Part shown: positions 23,862 to 33,155 of the stretch, piece after piece | Layout: every line of letters begins with the position of its first letter | How positions within the stretch are numbered: position 1 is the stretch's first letter | Source: Acidobacteriaceae bacterium | GTDB taxonomy: Bacteria > Acidobacteriota > Terriglobia > Terriglobales > Acidobacteriaceae | Assembly (NCBI GenBank): GCA_003165075.1 | Contig: PLSM01000127.1 | Span: forward strand, 1 to 36,654 | DNA length: 36,654 nt | Reading direction: 5' to 3' | Translations under genes and position numbers: made by a program | The notes under the pieces: generated by a model | Told to the model about the DNA's origin: nothing | Database searches by the model: none | What the model saw: only the letters and a program-made list of their open reading frames with translations

Positions 23862-25075
23862 GCGATAGCAGTGTGGAGGCTCCCACTAGGATCGCAATCG
23901 TGGTGAGCCATCCTATCCAGTATTTTGCGCCGTGGTATCGTGCCCTTGCTTCGACTCCGGGAGTTGTCTTGAAGGTGTTCTTCTGCTGCAAGCGGGGAGC
24001 TGAGACATACTACGATCGTGATTTTGGATCCGAATTTAAGTGGGACATCCCACTGCTTGAGGGGTACGATTGGCAATTCATGACGAGCCGGAAGGAGATT
24101 AAGTCGCTCACATTCTGGGAGGTAGATAACCCGAATGTCGGGGAGCTGCTGGCGGAGTTTCATCCGGATGTCGTGCAGATTCACGGCTATGCTTACCGTA
24201 CCATCTGGCGTGCGGTGAGATGGTCTCGGCGGAATCGAGTGCCAACTCTGCTATCTTCCGATTCTAACGGGACCGCAAGGCGAGCATATTGGAAGCGTGC
24301 GGCAAAAGCAGTCATCGTAAACCTGTTCTATCGTCACGTCGACGGAGCTCTCTGTTGTGGAGACAACAACCGTAAGTATCACAAACAATATGGTATTCCG
24401 GATGTGCGATTATTCGCGAGTACAATGCCCATCGATTACAAAAGGTTGGTCGCCTCAGTTGGGGACGTTGCAGAGACTAGACGGTTGTTTCGACAAAAGT
24501 ATGGGATTCCTGGCGATGCTTTTGTTGTGATCTATGCGGGGAAATTGATTCCTTTGAAGTGCACGTTACACCTGGTGGAGTCGATGCGACGCTGCGCCCT
24601 GCAAGGGTTGAACGTTTGGGGGCTTCTAGTTGGCGAAGGGTCCGAGCGCGAGGCATTGGAAGCTTTCATTGCCGAGCACAAGATGAACAATGTTGTGTTG
24701 TCGGGATTCGTTAACCAAAGCTCGATTGGCAAGTGCTATGCGGCTTCAGATGCCGTGGCGCTGATGTCATGGTGGGAACCGAAAGGGCTTACCGTACCGG
24801 AAGCGGGCTGCTTCGGATGCCCTGCAATCCTAAGCGATCGAGTGGGCTGCATTGGTCCAAACGACAGTGCTCGGCCCGGCGAGAATGCATTGGTTTATCC
24901 GTGGTCGGATATCGACGCGCTGACCAACTGCATTGTCCGCCTGTACAAAGACCATTCGCTGTATTGTTCCATGTCGAAAGCAGCGCAAACAATCGCCGAG
25001 TCGCAAGATATTGCCGTGGCGGCGTTGCAATTGAAAGAGGCAGCGTTGCAACTCAAGAGAATGGGTTGTCGATAG
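23858..25075 (+). CDS. Family 4 glycosyltransferase
   Basis: This 405-aa GT-B enzyme has IAIVVSHPIQYFAPWYRALA at the N-terminus, a donor-binding FVVIYAGKLIPLKCTLHLVE and a full EX7E motif (WEPKGLTVPEAGCFGCPAIL). The last residues repeat: AALQLKE is followed by AALQLKR, coded by two similar 21-bp units at about 25020-25061, apparently a small tandem duplication at the 3' end. The start at 23858 overlaps the preceding small ORF. Confidence 0.83.
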   Translation: MSDSSVEAPTRIAIVVSHPIQYFAPWYRALASTPGVVLKVFFCCKRGAETYYDRDFGSEFKWDIPLLEGYDWQFMTSRKEIKSLTFWEVDNPNVGELLAEFHPDVVQIHGYAYRTIWRAVRWSRRNRVPTLLSSDSNGTARRAYWKRAAKAVIVNLFYRHVDGALCCGDNNRKYHKQYGIPDVRLFASTMPIDYKRLVASVGDVAETRRLFRQKYGIPGDAFVVIYAGKLIPLKCTLHLVESMRRCALQGLNVWGLLVGEGSEREALEAFIAEHKMNNVVLSGFVNQSSIGKCYAASDAVALMSWWEPKGLTVPEAGCFGCPAILSDRVGCIGPNDSARPGENALVYPWSDIDALTNCIVRLYKDHSLYCSMSKAAQTIAESQDIAVAALQLKEAALQLKRMGCR

Positions 25076-25097
25076 TAGTGCTGGTATTTGTGTTCTT

Positions 25098-25229
25098 GTG
25101 CACGTAAACCAGAAGACAGAACTCGCCGCGTGTGTTGCAAAATTCATAATGGGCAAAGAATCCACGATCCGATCCATCATGGCAGCAAAATTACGTGCGG
25201 CGTGGATCACTCTCGTTTCGTTAAGGTAG
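25098..25229 (+). other. Open frame of 43 codons, possible gene remnant
   Basis: From a GTG at 25098 the frame reads VHVNQKTELAACVAKFIMGK, then ESTIRSIMAAKLRAAWITLV and a TAG. The composition looks protein-like, but there is no ribosome binding site and no recognised family. It fills most of the 164-bp gap between two GT genes. It may be the tail of a deleted gene. Confidence 0.25.
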
Positions 25230-25239
25230 CCGGTTTGTC

Positions 25240-26544
25240 ATGACGATGTCTTCCGAAGAGAAAGAGGCCCTGGGGCGAAGCGAATGCGCGAACAAGCCTG
25301 CTCGTCCGGGGGGGCCAATCATTCTCGTATTAATCGGTACCTATCTTCCCGGCTACAAGGCCGGTGGTCCCATTCGCAGCGTCGAGAATCTTGTGCGGGT
25401 GCTAGGCAGAGAATTTCATTTCAGGATAGTGACGCTGGATCGAGACTACGGCGACAAGTCGCCATATCCGAATATCGTTGTGAACAGGTGGTTACCAGTG
25501 GGCGATGCGGAGGTTATGTACTTGCGTCCGGGTCTCCGGAGCCTTATGCATCTGTACACTCTGCTTCGCTTGCTTGACCGGGATACGGTCCTCTACCTTA
25601 ACAGTTTTTTTTCCCGAGTCTTCTCGATGTTTCCTGTGCTCATGCGGTGGCTCAACCTCTGTCGGGTGAAGTGTTTGGTGCTTGCGCCACGCGGTGAATT
25701 TTCGCCGGGTGCATTGCGGCTCAAACCCATACGAAAGAGTGTGTATATCAGGATCTCTCAGTGGTTTGGACTGTACGATTACATACTATGGCACGCCTCC
25801 AGCAATTTTGAGGAGAACGACATACTGCGTCAGTTTAGGCTGTTGCTGCAAGTCGCCAATGCAAACGTCATTCCTAGCTTGATAGCAAGCGAGGAGGCAT
25901 TGCAAAAGCGCCAAATCGCGGTGGCGCTGGATATCGCAGGCTTCGTACCTACGGAACGAGAGCAGCAGCGACTCAAAATGCCAGGGCGGCTTCGCGTCGT
26001 GTTCGTTTCGCGGCTTTCCCGGAAGAAGAATCTGGCTGGAGCGCTACAGATGCTGCGTGGGCTCTCGGGAGACGTTTCCTTTGATATCTACGGCCCTAAG
26101 GAAGACGCGGTTTACTGGAAAGAATGCCAAGGCCTGATCGCCGCGCTCCCGGTGAATATTCAGGCAAGATACTGCGGCCAAATTGAACACGCTAAGATTC
26201 ACCAAGTCTTTGCCGATCACGATCTGTTTCTGTTTCCCACTCTGGGCGAGAACTATGGGCACGTAGTCTTCGAGGCGTTCGTGTCGGCTTGCCCGGTACT
26301 CATCAGCGACCAGACACCATGGCGTGGTCTAGAGGCCCTGAAAGTGGGGTGGGACCTTCCGCTCTCCGAGCCGGAACGGTTTCGCGAGGTCCTTCAGCAG
26401 TGTGTCGATATGGGGTCGGAAGAGCACTCTGCGATGTGCGTGCACGCTGCTGAATTCGGGATACGCTGCATCAATTCCCCAGATGCGATCGAGGCAAACC
26501 GGAAGTTGTTTCGACGGGCTCTCAGAATGGCAACCTCACAATAA
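25240..26544 (+). CDS. Family 4 glycosyltransferase
   Basis: The 434-aa GT-B enzyme has LIGTYLPGYKAGGPIRSVEN near residue 35, a motif common in GT4 enzymes of polysaccharide loci. LRVVFVSRLSRKKNLAGALQ and an EX7E motif (GENYGHVVFEAFVSACPVLI) mark the donor-binding domain. A hydrophilic N-terminal extension of about 25 residues precedes the core, so a start downstream of ATG 25240 is possible. Its specificity is unknown. Confidence 0.83.
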   Translation: MTMSSEEKEALGRSECANKPARPGGPIILVLIGTYLPGYKAGGPIRSVENLVRVLGREFHFRIVTLDRDYGDKSPYPNIVVNRWLPVGDAEVMYLRPGLRSLMHLYTLLRLLDRDTVLYLNSFFSRVFSMFPVLMRWLNLCRVKCLVLAPRGEFSPGALRLKPIRKSVYIRISQWFGLYDYILWHASSNFEENDILRQFRLLLQVANANVIPSLIASEEALQKRQIAVALDIAGFVPTEREQQRLKMPGRLRVVFVSRLSRKKNLAGALQMLRGLSGDVSFDIYGPKEDAVYWKECQGLIAALPVNIQARYCGQIEHAKIHQVFADHDLFLFPTLGENYGHVVFEAFVSACPVLISDQTPWRGLEALKVGWDLPLSEPERFREVLQQCVDMGSEEHSAMCVHAAEFGIRCINSPDAIEANRKLFRRALRMATSQ

Positions 26545-26635
26545 TGCGTTCGTGACAGGAAGCCGCATACCGCGCCATGGTCTGCACCACCAATGGTTCG
26601 GAGTTCCCACGTTGCAGCTATAAAACGGAGTTGTT

Positions 26636-27661
26636 ATGTTTAAGGGACGCACTCTATTAATTACCGGCGGAACTGGTACCTTTGGCAACGCCGTGGTCCG
26701 GCGCTATCTGAAGACGGACATTGCCGAAATCCGCATCTTTAGCCGGGACGAGAAAAAACAGGACGATATGCGAAACTCCCTGCGCAACGAGCGGCTAAAG
26801 TTCTTTCTCGGCGACGTTCGCGAGCCGAGCAGCCTTCTGGCCCCAATGCGCGGCGTCGATTACGTTTTTCATGCTGCCGCTCTGAAACAGGTTCCATCGT
26901 GCGAATTCTTTCCGCTAGAGGCTGTTCGAACCAACACCCTGGGCGCGGAGAACGTCCTCAGTACCGCTCTGGCCTGCGGCGTCAAGAACGTCATCGTGCT
27001 CAGTACGGACAAGGCCGTCTATCCAATCAACGCCATGGGAATGTCGAAGGCGCTTATGGAAAAGCTGATGGTAGCCAAGGCCCGCTTGCATGGCGATAAC
27101 GGCACCATTTTCTGCGGTACGCGGTATGGCAATGTCATGGCATCGCGAGGCTCCGTTATCCCCTTGTTCATAACCCAGATTCTAGCCGGCAAACCGCTGA
27201 CTGTCACCGATCCGAACATGACTCGATTCATGATGACGATAGAAGATGCAGTAGACCTTGTCGTGTATGCGTTCCAGAACGGCAGCCCTGGCGATATCTT
27301 TGTGCAGAAGGCTCCTGCTGCTACGATTCTCACACTAGCGGAAGCTTTGAAGGAGATATTCGAGGCTGATAGCGAAATTCAGATTCTAGGTACCCGCCAC
27401 GGTGAGAAGTTGTACGAGACGTTGCTCAATCGGGAAGAAATGGCCAAAGCGGAAGATCGCGGCGGTTATTACCGCATTCCGGCCGACATTCGGGATTTGA
27501 ACTACTCCCTCTACTTTACTAAAGGACAGATAGATGTCTCGCTGGCCGAGGAGTACACCTCGCAAAACACGCACAGGATGAACCATGCCGAGATGGTCGA
27601 ACTTCTCCTGAAACTCGAATGCGTGCAGCAAGCCTTGAAGACCCGGACGGTCACCATATGA
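26636..27661 (+). CDS. fnlA: UDP-GlcNAc 4,6-dehydratase/5-epimerase (first enzyme of UDP-L-FucNAc synthesis)
   Basis: This 341-aa SDR has TGGTGTFGNAV at the N-terminus, VFHAAALKQVPSCEFFPLEA and STDKAVYPINAMGMSKALME. The SDR tyrosine is replaced by Met (M134), with K126 and K138 in place, as in CapE/WbjB/FnlA. It converts UDP-GlcNAc to a 4-keto-6-deoxy-L-arabino/L-lyxo intermediate. CGGAG lies 5 bp upstream of ATG 26636. It overlaps fnlB by ATGA, and the three fnl genes form one coupled block. Confidence 0.93.
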   Translation: MFKGRTLLITGGTGTFGNAVVRRYLKTDIAEIRIFSRDEKKQDDMRNSLRNERLKFFLGDVREPSSLLAPMRGVDYVFHAAALKQVPSCEFFPLEAVRTNTLGAENVLSTALACGVKNVIVLSTDKAVYPINAMGMSKALMEKLMVAKARLHGDNGTIFCGTRYGNVMASRGSVIPLFITQILAGKPLTVTDPNMTRFMMTIEDAVDLVVYAFQNGSPGDIFVQKAPAATILTLAEALKEIFEADSEIQILGTRHGEKLYETLLNREEMAKAEDRGGYYRIPADIRDLNYSLYFTKGQIDVSLAEEYTSQNTHRMNHAEMVELLLKLECVQQALKTRTVTI

Positions 27662-28797
27662 ACGTACTGGTAACGGGTGCTCACGGATTCATCGGGCGAA
27701 ACCTTACCGCCCATCTCAAGGCGCGCGAAGGCTGCGTCGTGACCCTTTTCGACGTTGATGACTCGTCGGACGATCTGCGTGCAGGACTGGAAACAGCGGA
27801 TATTGTCTACCATTTGGCGGGGGTCAACCGCCCGCAGATCATCGAGGAATTCGAGACAGGAAATGCGGGTCTGACGCGTGAGATTTGCGAGATATTGCGC
27901 GAGCTTGGCCGCGCGCCCGTGATTGTGATGTCTTCTTCCGTCCAAGCCGAACTTGATAATCCGTACGGAGTCAGCAAGCGGCGCGCGGAGGTTGTACTGC
28001 GCGAGTTCGCGGCTCAGAGTGGGGCACAGGTCTGCATCTATCGGCTGAAAAACGTGTTCGGGAAATGGTGCCGGCCAAACTACAACTCCGTTGTAGCGAC
28101 GTTTTGCAGCAACATAGCGAACGATCTCCCTATTCAGATCTCCGATCCGAGCCGCGAACTTGAGCTCGTTTACGTGGATGATGTTGTGAAGGCTTTTATA
28201 GCCGAGATGCCGACCGATTCCGGGTCAAACGTCCATGCCGACATACCCTCCTTCAAGTTGACGCTCGGCGATCTGGCGGGCCGCATACAGTCGTTCCACG
28301 ACATGCGCACGAACCTCATCACGCCTGACTTTGCAGTCCGGTTCAACCAGCAGCTTTACGCAACGTACCTATCCTACATGCCCGATGACGCGCGCCGCCA
28401 GCGACTTGAGACCCACTCGGACGGTCGCGGTTGCCTGGCCGAGTTCATCAAATCGAACAGCTCTGGCCAGATATTCATTTCACGGACGAAGCCCGGCGTC
28501 ACCCGCGGAAACCACTACCATCACACGAAGGCTGAAAAGTTCTTCGTCGTAGAAGGGGATGCCGTGATTCGGATGCGCCATATTGAAAGCCAGGAAGTGG
28601 TGCAGTATAGGGTTCGCGGCGATGCGTTTCAGGTAATAGATATTCCACCGGGATACACGCACTCCATCGAAAACATCGGGTCCGGTGACATGATCACGCT
28701 TTTCTGGGCCAGCGAGATATTTGATCCTGACAGACTCGACACCTACTTTCTGCCGGTAGTGACGCCATCTGAAAATCCTGCTACGGTTAAAGCATGA
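27658..28797 (+). CDS. fnlB: Bifunctional 3-epimerase/4-reductase CapF/WbjC-like (UDP-L-FucNAc pathway)
   Basis: The 379-aa protein fuses an N-terminal SDR ([11 protein letters not shown], residues 6-16; YGVSK with Y103 and K107) to a C-terminal cupin (residues about 260-375). The cupin holds [14 protein letters not shown] (H286, H288) and [10 protein letters not shown] (H335), the metal-binding pattern of CapF. Length matches CapF (369 aa). The start ATG overlaps the fnlA stop. It produces UDP-N-acetyl-L-pneumosamine/talosamine-type sugar, which the next enzyme epimerises. Confidence 0.93.
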   Translation: MNVLVTGAHGFIGRNLTAHLKAREGCVVTLFDVDDSSDDLRAGLETADIVYHLAGVNRPQIIEEFETGNAGLTREICEILRELGRAPVIVMSSSVQAELDNPYGVSKRRAEVVLREFAAQSGAQVCIYRLKNVFGKWCRPNYNSVVATFCSNIANDLPIQISDPSRELELVYVDDVVKAFIAEMPTDSGSNVHADIPSFKLTLGDLAGRIQSFHDMRTNLITPDFAVRFNQQLYATYLSYMPDDARRQRLETHSDGRGCLAEFIKSNSSGQIFISRTKPGVTRGNHYHHTKAEKFFVVEGDAVIRMRHIESQEVVQYRVRGDAFQVIDIPPGYTHSIENIGSGDMITLFWASEIFDPDRLDTYFLPVVTPSENPATVKA

Positions 28798-29915
28798 AGG
28801 TTGCAACGGTTGTAGGCACCCGCCCAGAGATTATACGGCTTTCCCGCGTCATCGCAGCGCTGGATCGGCACATGGATCACGTGCTGATTCATACCGGGCA
28901 GAACTACGACTACGAGTTGAACGGCATCTTCTTCGAAGATCTGGAGATTCGAAAGCCTGATCTCTTCCTAGAGGCGGCAGGTAAGTCCGCCGCAGAGACC
29001 ATCGGCAACGTGATAGTAAGAAGCGACGAAGCGTTCGGCAGAATTCAGCCGGATGCCGTGCTCGTGTTGGGAGACACAAACAGTTGTCTTGCCGTGATCG
29101 CAGCGAAGCGCCGGAAGATTCCGATCTTTCATATGGAAGCCGGGAACCGCTGCTTCGACGAGAGAGTGCCGGAGGAAATCAACCGGAAGATCGTCGATCA
29201 TATAAGTGACATCAACATGCCGTACAGCAACATCTCCCGGGAATACCTCTTGCGAGAGGGTTTCCCGCCGGACCGGATTATCAAGACCGGGAGCCCAATG
29301 TACGAGGTGCTGCATCAATACCTGCCGAAGATCGAGGCATCTACCGCGCTCGCGCGACTCGGGCTCAGTCCCCGCAAGTACTTCGTGATCAGTGCGCACC
29401 GCGAGGAGAACATAGACTCCCCAGACCAGGCGCACAAGCTATTGCGGGTCTTGTGTGAGCTAGCCACCCGATACGCCCTGCGGATCATCTTTTCCACTCA
29501 TCCTAGGACGCGGAAACGATTCGAGTCAATGGGGGCCAAGTTGCCTGCGGAAGTGGAATTGCTGAATCCGCTCGGATTCTGCGACTATGTGCACCTCCAA
29601 ATGAATGCCATGGCGACTCTATCCGACAGCGGCACTATTACTGAGGAATCGTCAATTCTGAATTTCCCAGCGCTTAACATCCGCGAGGCGCATGAGCGTC
29701 CGGAGAGCATGGAAGAGACCGCCGTCATGATGACCGGGTTGGAGTGGGGGCGCGTAGCCGAAGGTCTCAATATTCTGGAGCACCAAGGCCATGGGGACGA
29801 GCGGACCCTTAGAATCGTCGAGGACTATACCGTGCCGAACGTCTCGGAGAAGGTTGTGCGCGTGATCCAGAGTTACACGGATTACGTGAACCGGGTGGTG
29901 TGGAACAAGGTCTGA
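28794..29915 (+). CDS. fnlC: UDP-N-acetyl-L-fucosamine synthase (C2 epimerase, WecB-like)
   Basis: The 373-aa protein has the non-hydrolysing UDP-GlcNAc 2-epimerase pattern: [58 protein letters not shown] and [10 protein letters not shown]. Coming third after the CapE and CapF homologues, it is the CapG/WbjD/FnlC enzyme that gives UDP-L-FucNAc. ATGA overlaps the fnlB stop. Confidence 0.94.
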   Translation: MKVATVVGTRPEIIRLSRVIAALDRHMDHVLIHTGQNYDYELNGIFFEDLEIRKPDLFLEAAGKSAAETIGNVIVRSDEAFGRIQPDAVLVLGDTNSCLAVIAAKRRKIPIFHMEAGNRCFDERVPEEINRKIVDHISDINMPYSNISREYLLREGFPPDRIIKTGSPMYEVLHQYLPKIEASTALARLGLSPRKYFVISAHREENIDSPDQAHKLLRVLCELATRYALRIIFSTHPRTRKRFESMGAKLPAEVELLNPLGFCDYVHLQMNAMATLSDSGTITEESSILNFPALNIREAHERPESMEETAVMMTGLEWGRVAEGLNILEHQGHGDERTLRIVEDYTVPNVSEKVVRVIQSYTDYVNRVVWNKV

Positions 29916-29943
29916 TTCTCACCTGTTCCAGAACGTAGTGATT

Positions 29944-31233
29944 ATGGCTAGAATCCTCATACATTCGCTCATCTTTGCGCCGGACGGAGTTTCCACGGCC
30001 TATCTCTATACCGACCTCGCCAAAGAGTTGAGGAAACTTGGCCATTCGGTCGAGGTGCTCACGACAACACCGCACTACAATCGAGTTGAAGAGGAACTTC
30101 GCAGACAGCCTCTGGTCAAGATTGCTCCAGGTTTCTATAAGAGTTCCTGCTCGGGCATAAGCGTATGGCATGTGTCGCTCGGCAAGAGAACGTCCGACGC
30201 ACGAGTTCGCACGCTCGCCTATTTACGCTTCCATCTGCTATCTCTACTCTGGTGCCTCTTCCACCGCGCGCGATACGACGTCGTTCTGGCGCCGTCTCCT
30301 CCGCTGTCAATTGGAGTGATAGGCTGGCTTCTTGCCCGACGCTACGGTGGAAGCTGCGTTTACAACATCCAGGAGCTTTATCCAGACATCGCAATCAACC
30401 ACGATCTGATCAAGAACGCAATTGCGATCAGGGCCTTTCGCGCTCTTGAGCGGTTCGTGTATCGAAGATCGGACGCAGTTGTCACAATCGCAGACAGATT
30501 TGCGGCGATAATTTCCAATCGAGGAGTGAGCAACGAACGCATCACGACCATCCCCAATTTCGTTGATACGGGATTCTATCGCCCTCTTCCACGCGATAAC
30601 CCCTTTTCACGTGCGCATGGCCTTCTCGAAAAATTTGTAGTCTCCTATGCAGGTAACATCGGAATCGCTCAAGACTGGGGGCCGCTCCTGGCAGCCGCTC
30701 AACATCTGGCGGATCGCCCCATCCAGTTCGTCATCGCCGGCGAGGGGACTCAAAGCGCGTGGCTTCGCGAGCAGATTCGACAACTGAATTTGCGAAATGT
30801 CTTGCTACTGCCCTATCAGGCCCGCGAAACGATACCCGAGATGAATGCCGCCTCCGATGTAACCACGATATCAATGAGCCCGTCCGGCGGTCGAGATGGC
30901 TTCCCCTCGAAGATTTACACTACGCTCGCATGCGCCAAACCCAGCATCATCAGCGTTGCGGAAGATTGCGAACTGTGTGCCATTATTCGCGATTCGCAGT
31001 GTGGATGGACCGTTCCAGCCGGCGACTCCGAGGCCTACACTCGTGCCATTCTTGCAGCAATGAGCCAGCGGGAGAACCTGCGCGAGATCGGGCTACGAGG
31101 GCGCGATTACGTGGAACAAAGATTTTCATTGCAGGCGGTAGCCAGACGCTACGACAAGCTGATCCGGCACCTTACAGCGTGCAAGGCTCAGGGGCAGCCA
31201 GCGGACTCATCCGTTAGCCAGCATGGATTGTAG
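29944..31233 (+). CDS. Family 4 glycosyltransferase, probable L-FucNAc transferase (WbjE/WbuB-like)
   Basis: The protein of about 429 aa has ILIHSLIFAPDGVSTAYLYT at the N-terminus, APSPPLSIGVIGWLLARRYG with YNIQELYPDIAI after it, and SPSGGRDGFPSKIYTTLACA near residue 315. These are the marks of the WbuB/WbjE group that follows fnlABC in many O-antigen loci. Transfer of L-FucNAc is inferred from this order. ATG 29944 or GTG 29938 could be the start; neither has a good ribosome binding site. Confidence 0.82.
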   Translation: MARILIHSLIFAPDGVSTAYLYTDLAKELRKLGHSVEVLTTTPHYNRVEEELRRQPLVKIAPGFYKSSCSGISVWHVSLGKRTSDARVRTLAYLRFHLLSLLWCLFHRARYDVVLAPSPPLSIGVIGWLLARRYGGSCVYNIQELYPDIAINHDLIKNAIAIRAFRALERFVYRRSDAVVTIADRFAAIISNRGVSNERITTIPNFVDTGFYRPLPRDNPFSRAHGLLEKFVVSYAGNIGIAQDWGPLLAAAQHLADRPIQFVIAGEGTQSAWLREQIRQLNLRNVLLLPYQARETIPEMNAASDVTTISMSPSGGRDGFPSKIYTTLACAKPSIISVAEDCELCAIIRDSQCGWTVPAGDSEAYTRAILAAMSQRENLREIGLRGRDYVEQRFSLQAVARRYDKLIRHLTACKAQGQPADSSVSQHGL

Positions 31234-31247
31234 GTGGGAACAGGCAT

Positions 31248-32234
31248 ATGACAGACCGAGTTCTCATCACCGGGGCAGATGGCTTTGTCGGCAATGCGGT
31301 CTGCCGCAGGCTGCTCGAATCTGGCTTGACGCCGCGCGCTGGCCTCCGGAATGCCAGCCTGTGGCCGGCGTTGCAGGCGGCTACCCCCGGACTGGATGAA
31401 TTTGCGGTGATCGGCGACCTGGGTGCAAATCCTGACCTGCGCTCTGCCCTCGAAGATGTATCGGCGGTTGTGCATCTTGCAGCGCGTGTTCACATCATGC
31501 ACGACAGCGCCCTTGATCCCCTCAACGAATTCCGACGCGTGAACGTCGGGGGAACCGTGGCCATGGCCCTCGCCGCTGCAGCAGAGGGTGTGCGCCGATT
31601 CGTATTCGTGAGCACGGTAAAGGTGAATGGCGAGTCAACCGCCGGGAGACCATTTACGGAAGGAGACTTGCCCGCCCCGCAGGATCCATACGCAGTCTCG
31701 AAGTGGGAGGCCGAAGAAGTGTTGCGTGGCATCTCTGCGGAAACAGGTCTCGAAGTCGCAATCATCCGGCCGCCGCTCGTGTATGGTCCCGGAGTGCGCG
31801 CAAACTTCTTGCGCTTGATGCGCCTGGTGGAGCGGGGGCTCCCTCTGCCACTGCCCAACACCAACAACCGGCGGAGTCTGATCGGAGTCGAGAATCTAGC
31901 CGATTGTCTGGTTCGCTGTGTCATGCACCCCGGAGCCGCCAACCATACCTTCATGGTCAGTGATGGCCAGGACGTGTCTACCCGCGAACTGGTGGTCCGG
32001 CTGGCCCCGTCCCTCGGGCGGTCCGCCCGGTTCCTGCCGGTCCCAGAACTCGCCTTGCGCCTCGCTGCTCGGCTGGTCGGGAAGCAGTCTGCAATCAATC
32101 GGCTATTGGGGTCGCTCGAGATTGACTCCAGCAACGTCCGGCGAACACTGGAATGGGAGCCTCCGGTCACGTTCAGTTGCGGGCTGGAAGCCACAGCCCG
32201 TTGGTATCTCGATTCGTTTAAGCAATTGGTGTGA
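31248..32234 (+). CDS. UDP-sugar SDR reductase/epimerase, WbpV-like
   Basis: This 328-aa extended SDR has VLITGADGFVGNAVCRRLL, VVHLAARVHIMHD, FVFVSTVKVNGE, and YAVSK with Y148 and K152. RPPLVYGPGVRANFLRLMRL and NNRRSLIGVENLADCLV are typical of the WbpV/WbiG group that reduces UDP-4-keto-6-deoxy-GlcNAc to UDP-QuiNAc or UDP-FucNAc. It is followed by a phosphoglycosyl transferase and a WbpM homologue, the same order as in P. aeruginosa loci. A 4-epimerase role cannot be excluded. Confidence 0.8.
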   Translation: MTDRVLITGADGFVGNAVCRRLLESGLTPRAGLRNASLWPALQAATPGLDEFAVIGDLGANPDLRSALEDVSAVVHLAARVHIMHDSALDPLNEFRRVNVGGTVAMALAAAAEGVRRFVFVSTVKVNGESTAGRPFTEGDLPAPQDPYAVSKWEAEEVLRGISAETGLEVAIIRPPLVYGPGVRANFLRLMRLVERGLPLPLPNTNNRRSLIGVENLADCLVRCVMHPGAANHTFMVSDGQDVSTRELVVRLAPSLGRSARFLPVPELALRLAARLVGKQSAINRLLGSLEIDSSNVRRTLEWEPPVTFSCGLEATARWYLDSFKQLV

Positions 32235-32296
32235 ATGGAAAAGTCTTGTGCTCACATTCAAAATCATGGATATTTTCCCCAGGTTGGAGATACGCG

Positions 32297-32866
32297 GTGC
32301 AACTTACAAAGCGAATCTTTGATATAGCGGTTGCATTGCCGCTCTCGTTGCTCTTGCTGCCTCTTCTGCTTGCACTTGCTTTGCTCATCAAGGTCACATC
32401 GAAAGGCCCCGCCATTTATTGGTCCGATCGCGTGGGCAGAAACAACCGGATATTCAGCATGCCTAAGTTTCGCAGCATGCGGATCGACACCCCCCAGCTT
32501 CCGACTCACCTATTATCGGATTCCGCGGTCTACTTGACCCCGATCGGCAGTTTCCTCCGCCGAACGAGCCTCGACGAACTGCCCCAGTTGTGGAGTATCC
32601 TTGTGGGTGACCTGAGTCTTGTCGGACCGCGCCCGGCCCTGTTCAATCAGGATGATCTTGTCGCACTCCGGACTGAGCGGGGCATTCATGTTTTAGTGCC
32701 CGGACTGACCGGATGGGCCCAGGTCAACGGGCGTGATGAGCTGCCGATCCCTGTCAAGGTACAGTTCGATTATGAGTATCTGCATCGGCGGTCTCTTCAA
32801 TTCGACCTCGCCATTATTTGCAGGACCATCGGCAAGGTGTTACATCAAGAGGGTGTGCACCATTAG
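32297..32866 (+). CDS. Initiating phosphoglycosyl transferase (PglC-like bacterial sugar transferase)
   Basis: The 189-aa protein starts with a membrane segment, KRIFDIAVALPLSLLLLPLL, with Pro residues as in the re-entrant helix of PglC. SKGPAIYWSDRVGRNNRIF, MPKFRSM and the catalytic Asp-Glu pair in SLDELPQ (D93, E94) follow, then GDLSLVGPRP and PGLTGWAQVNGR. It transfers a sugar-1-phosphate to undecaprenyl phosphate, starting the repeat unit. GTG 32297 is chosen because GGAGA lies 6 bp upstream; the frame is open to 32231. The likely donor is the UDP-sugar made by the flanking SDR and WbpM-like enzymes. Confidence 0.92.
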   Translation: MQLTKRIFDIAVALPLSLLLLPLLLALALLIKVTSKGPAIYWSDRVGRNNRIFSMPKFRSMRIDTPQLPTHLLSDSAVYLTPIGSFLRRTSLDELPQLWSILVGDLSLVGPRPALFNQDDLVALRTERGIHVLVPGLTGWAQVNGRDELPIPVKVQFDYEYLHRRSLQFDLAIICRTIGKVLHQEGVHH

Positions 32867-32967
32867 CGAACAGGTCCGCCGGCTCTTGGTGTCTTAGCGC
32901 AAGAGTACATTGGCGCCGTACTCGCGATTATCGGGCAAGATTGGCCTGAAATGAACCTTGGTACTAC

Positions 32968-32998
32968 TGTGTTGCGCCTTTCCACGGCGCAAAACACA
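32968..32998. promoter_or_regulatory. Strong hairpin in the gap before the WbpM-like gene
   Basis: TTGCGCC (32972-32978) pairs perfectly with GGCGCAA (32986-32992) around a 7-base loop. The stem extends by TGTG and ACAC with a small bulge. No U-run follows (aataataataatt), so it is not a classical intrinsic terminator; it could be a leader structure, a weak terminator or an mRNA-processing site. It sits in the 289-bp gap that separates the phosphoglycosyl transferase from the last gene. Confidence 0.45.
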
Positions 32999-33155
32999 AT
33001 AATAATAATTCGATGAGCCTGTTCAAGGAAGACCAGTTACAGGTCATCAATTGCGTCCGAAGGACGGCCGGCGCGGACGCGTTGACGCAGATGGTCCAAA
33101 CAGAGTGTCTCGCGGAACCCGGACACTAGGGGTTCGCGGAGTAAGGAAGCAGAAT

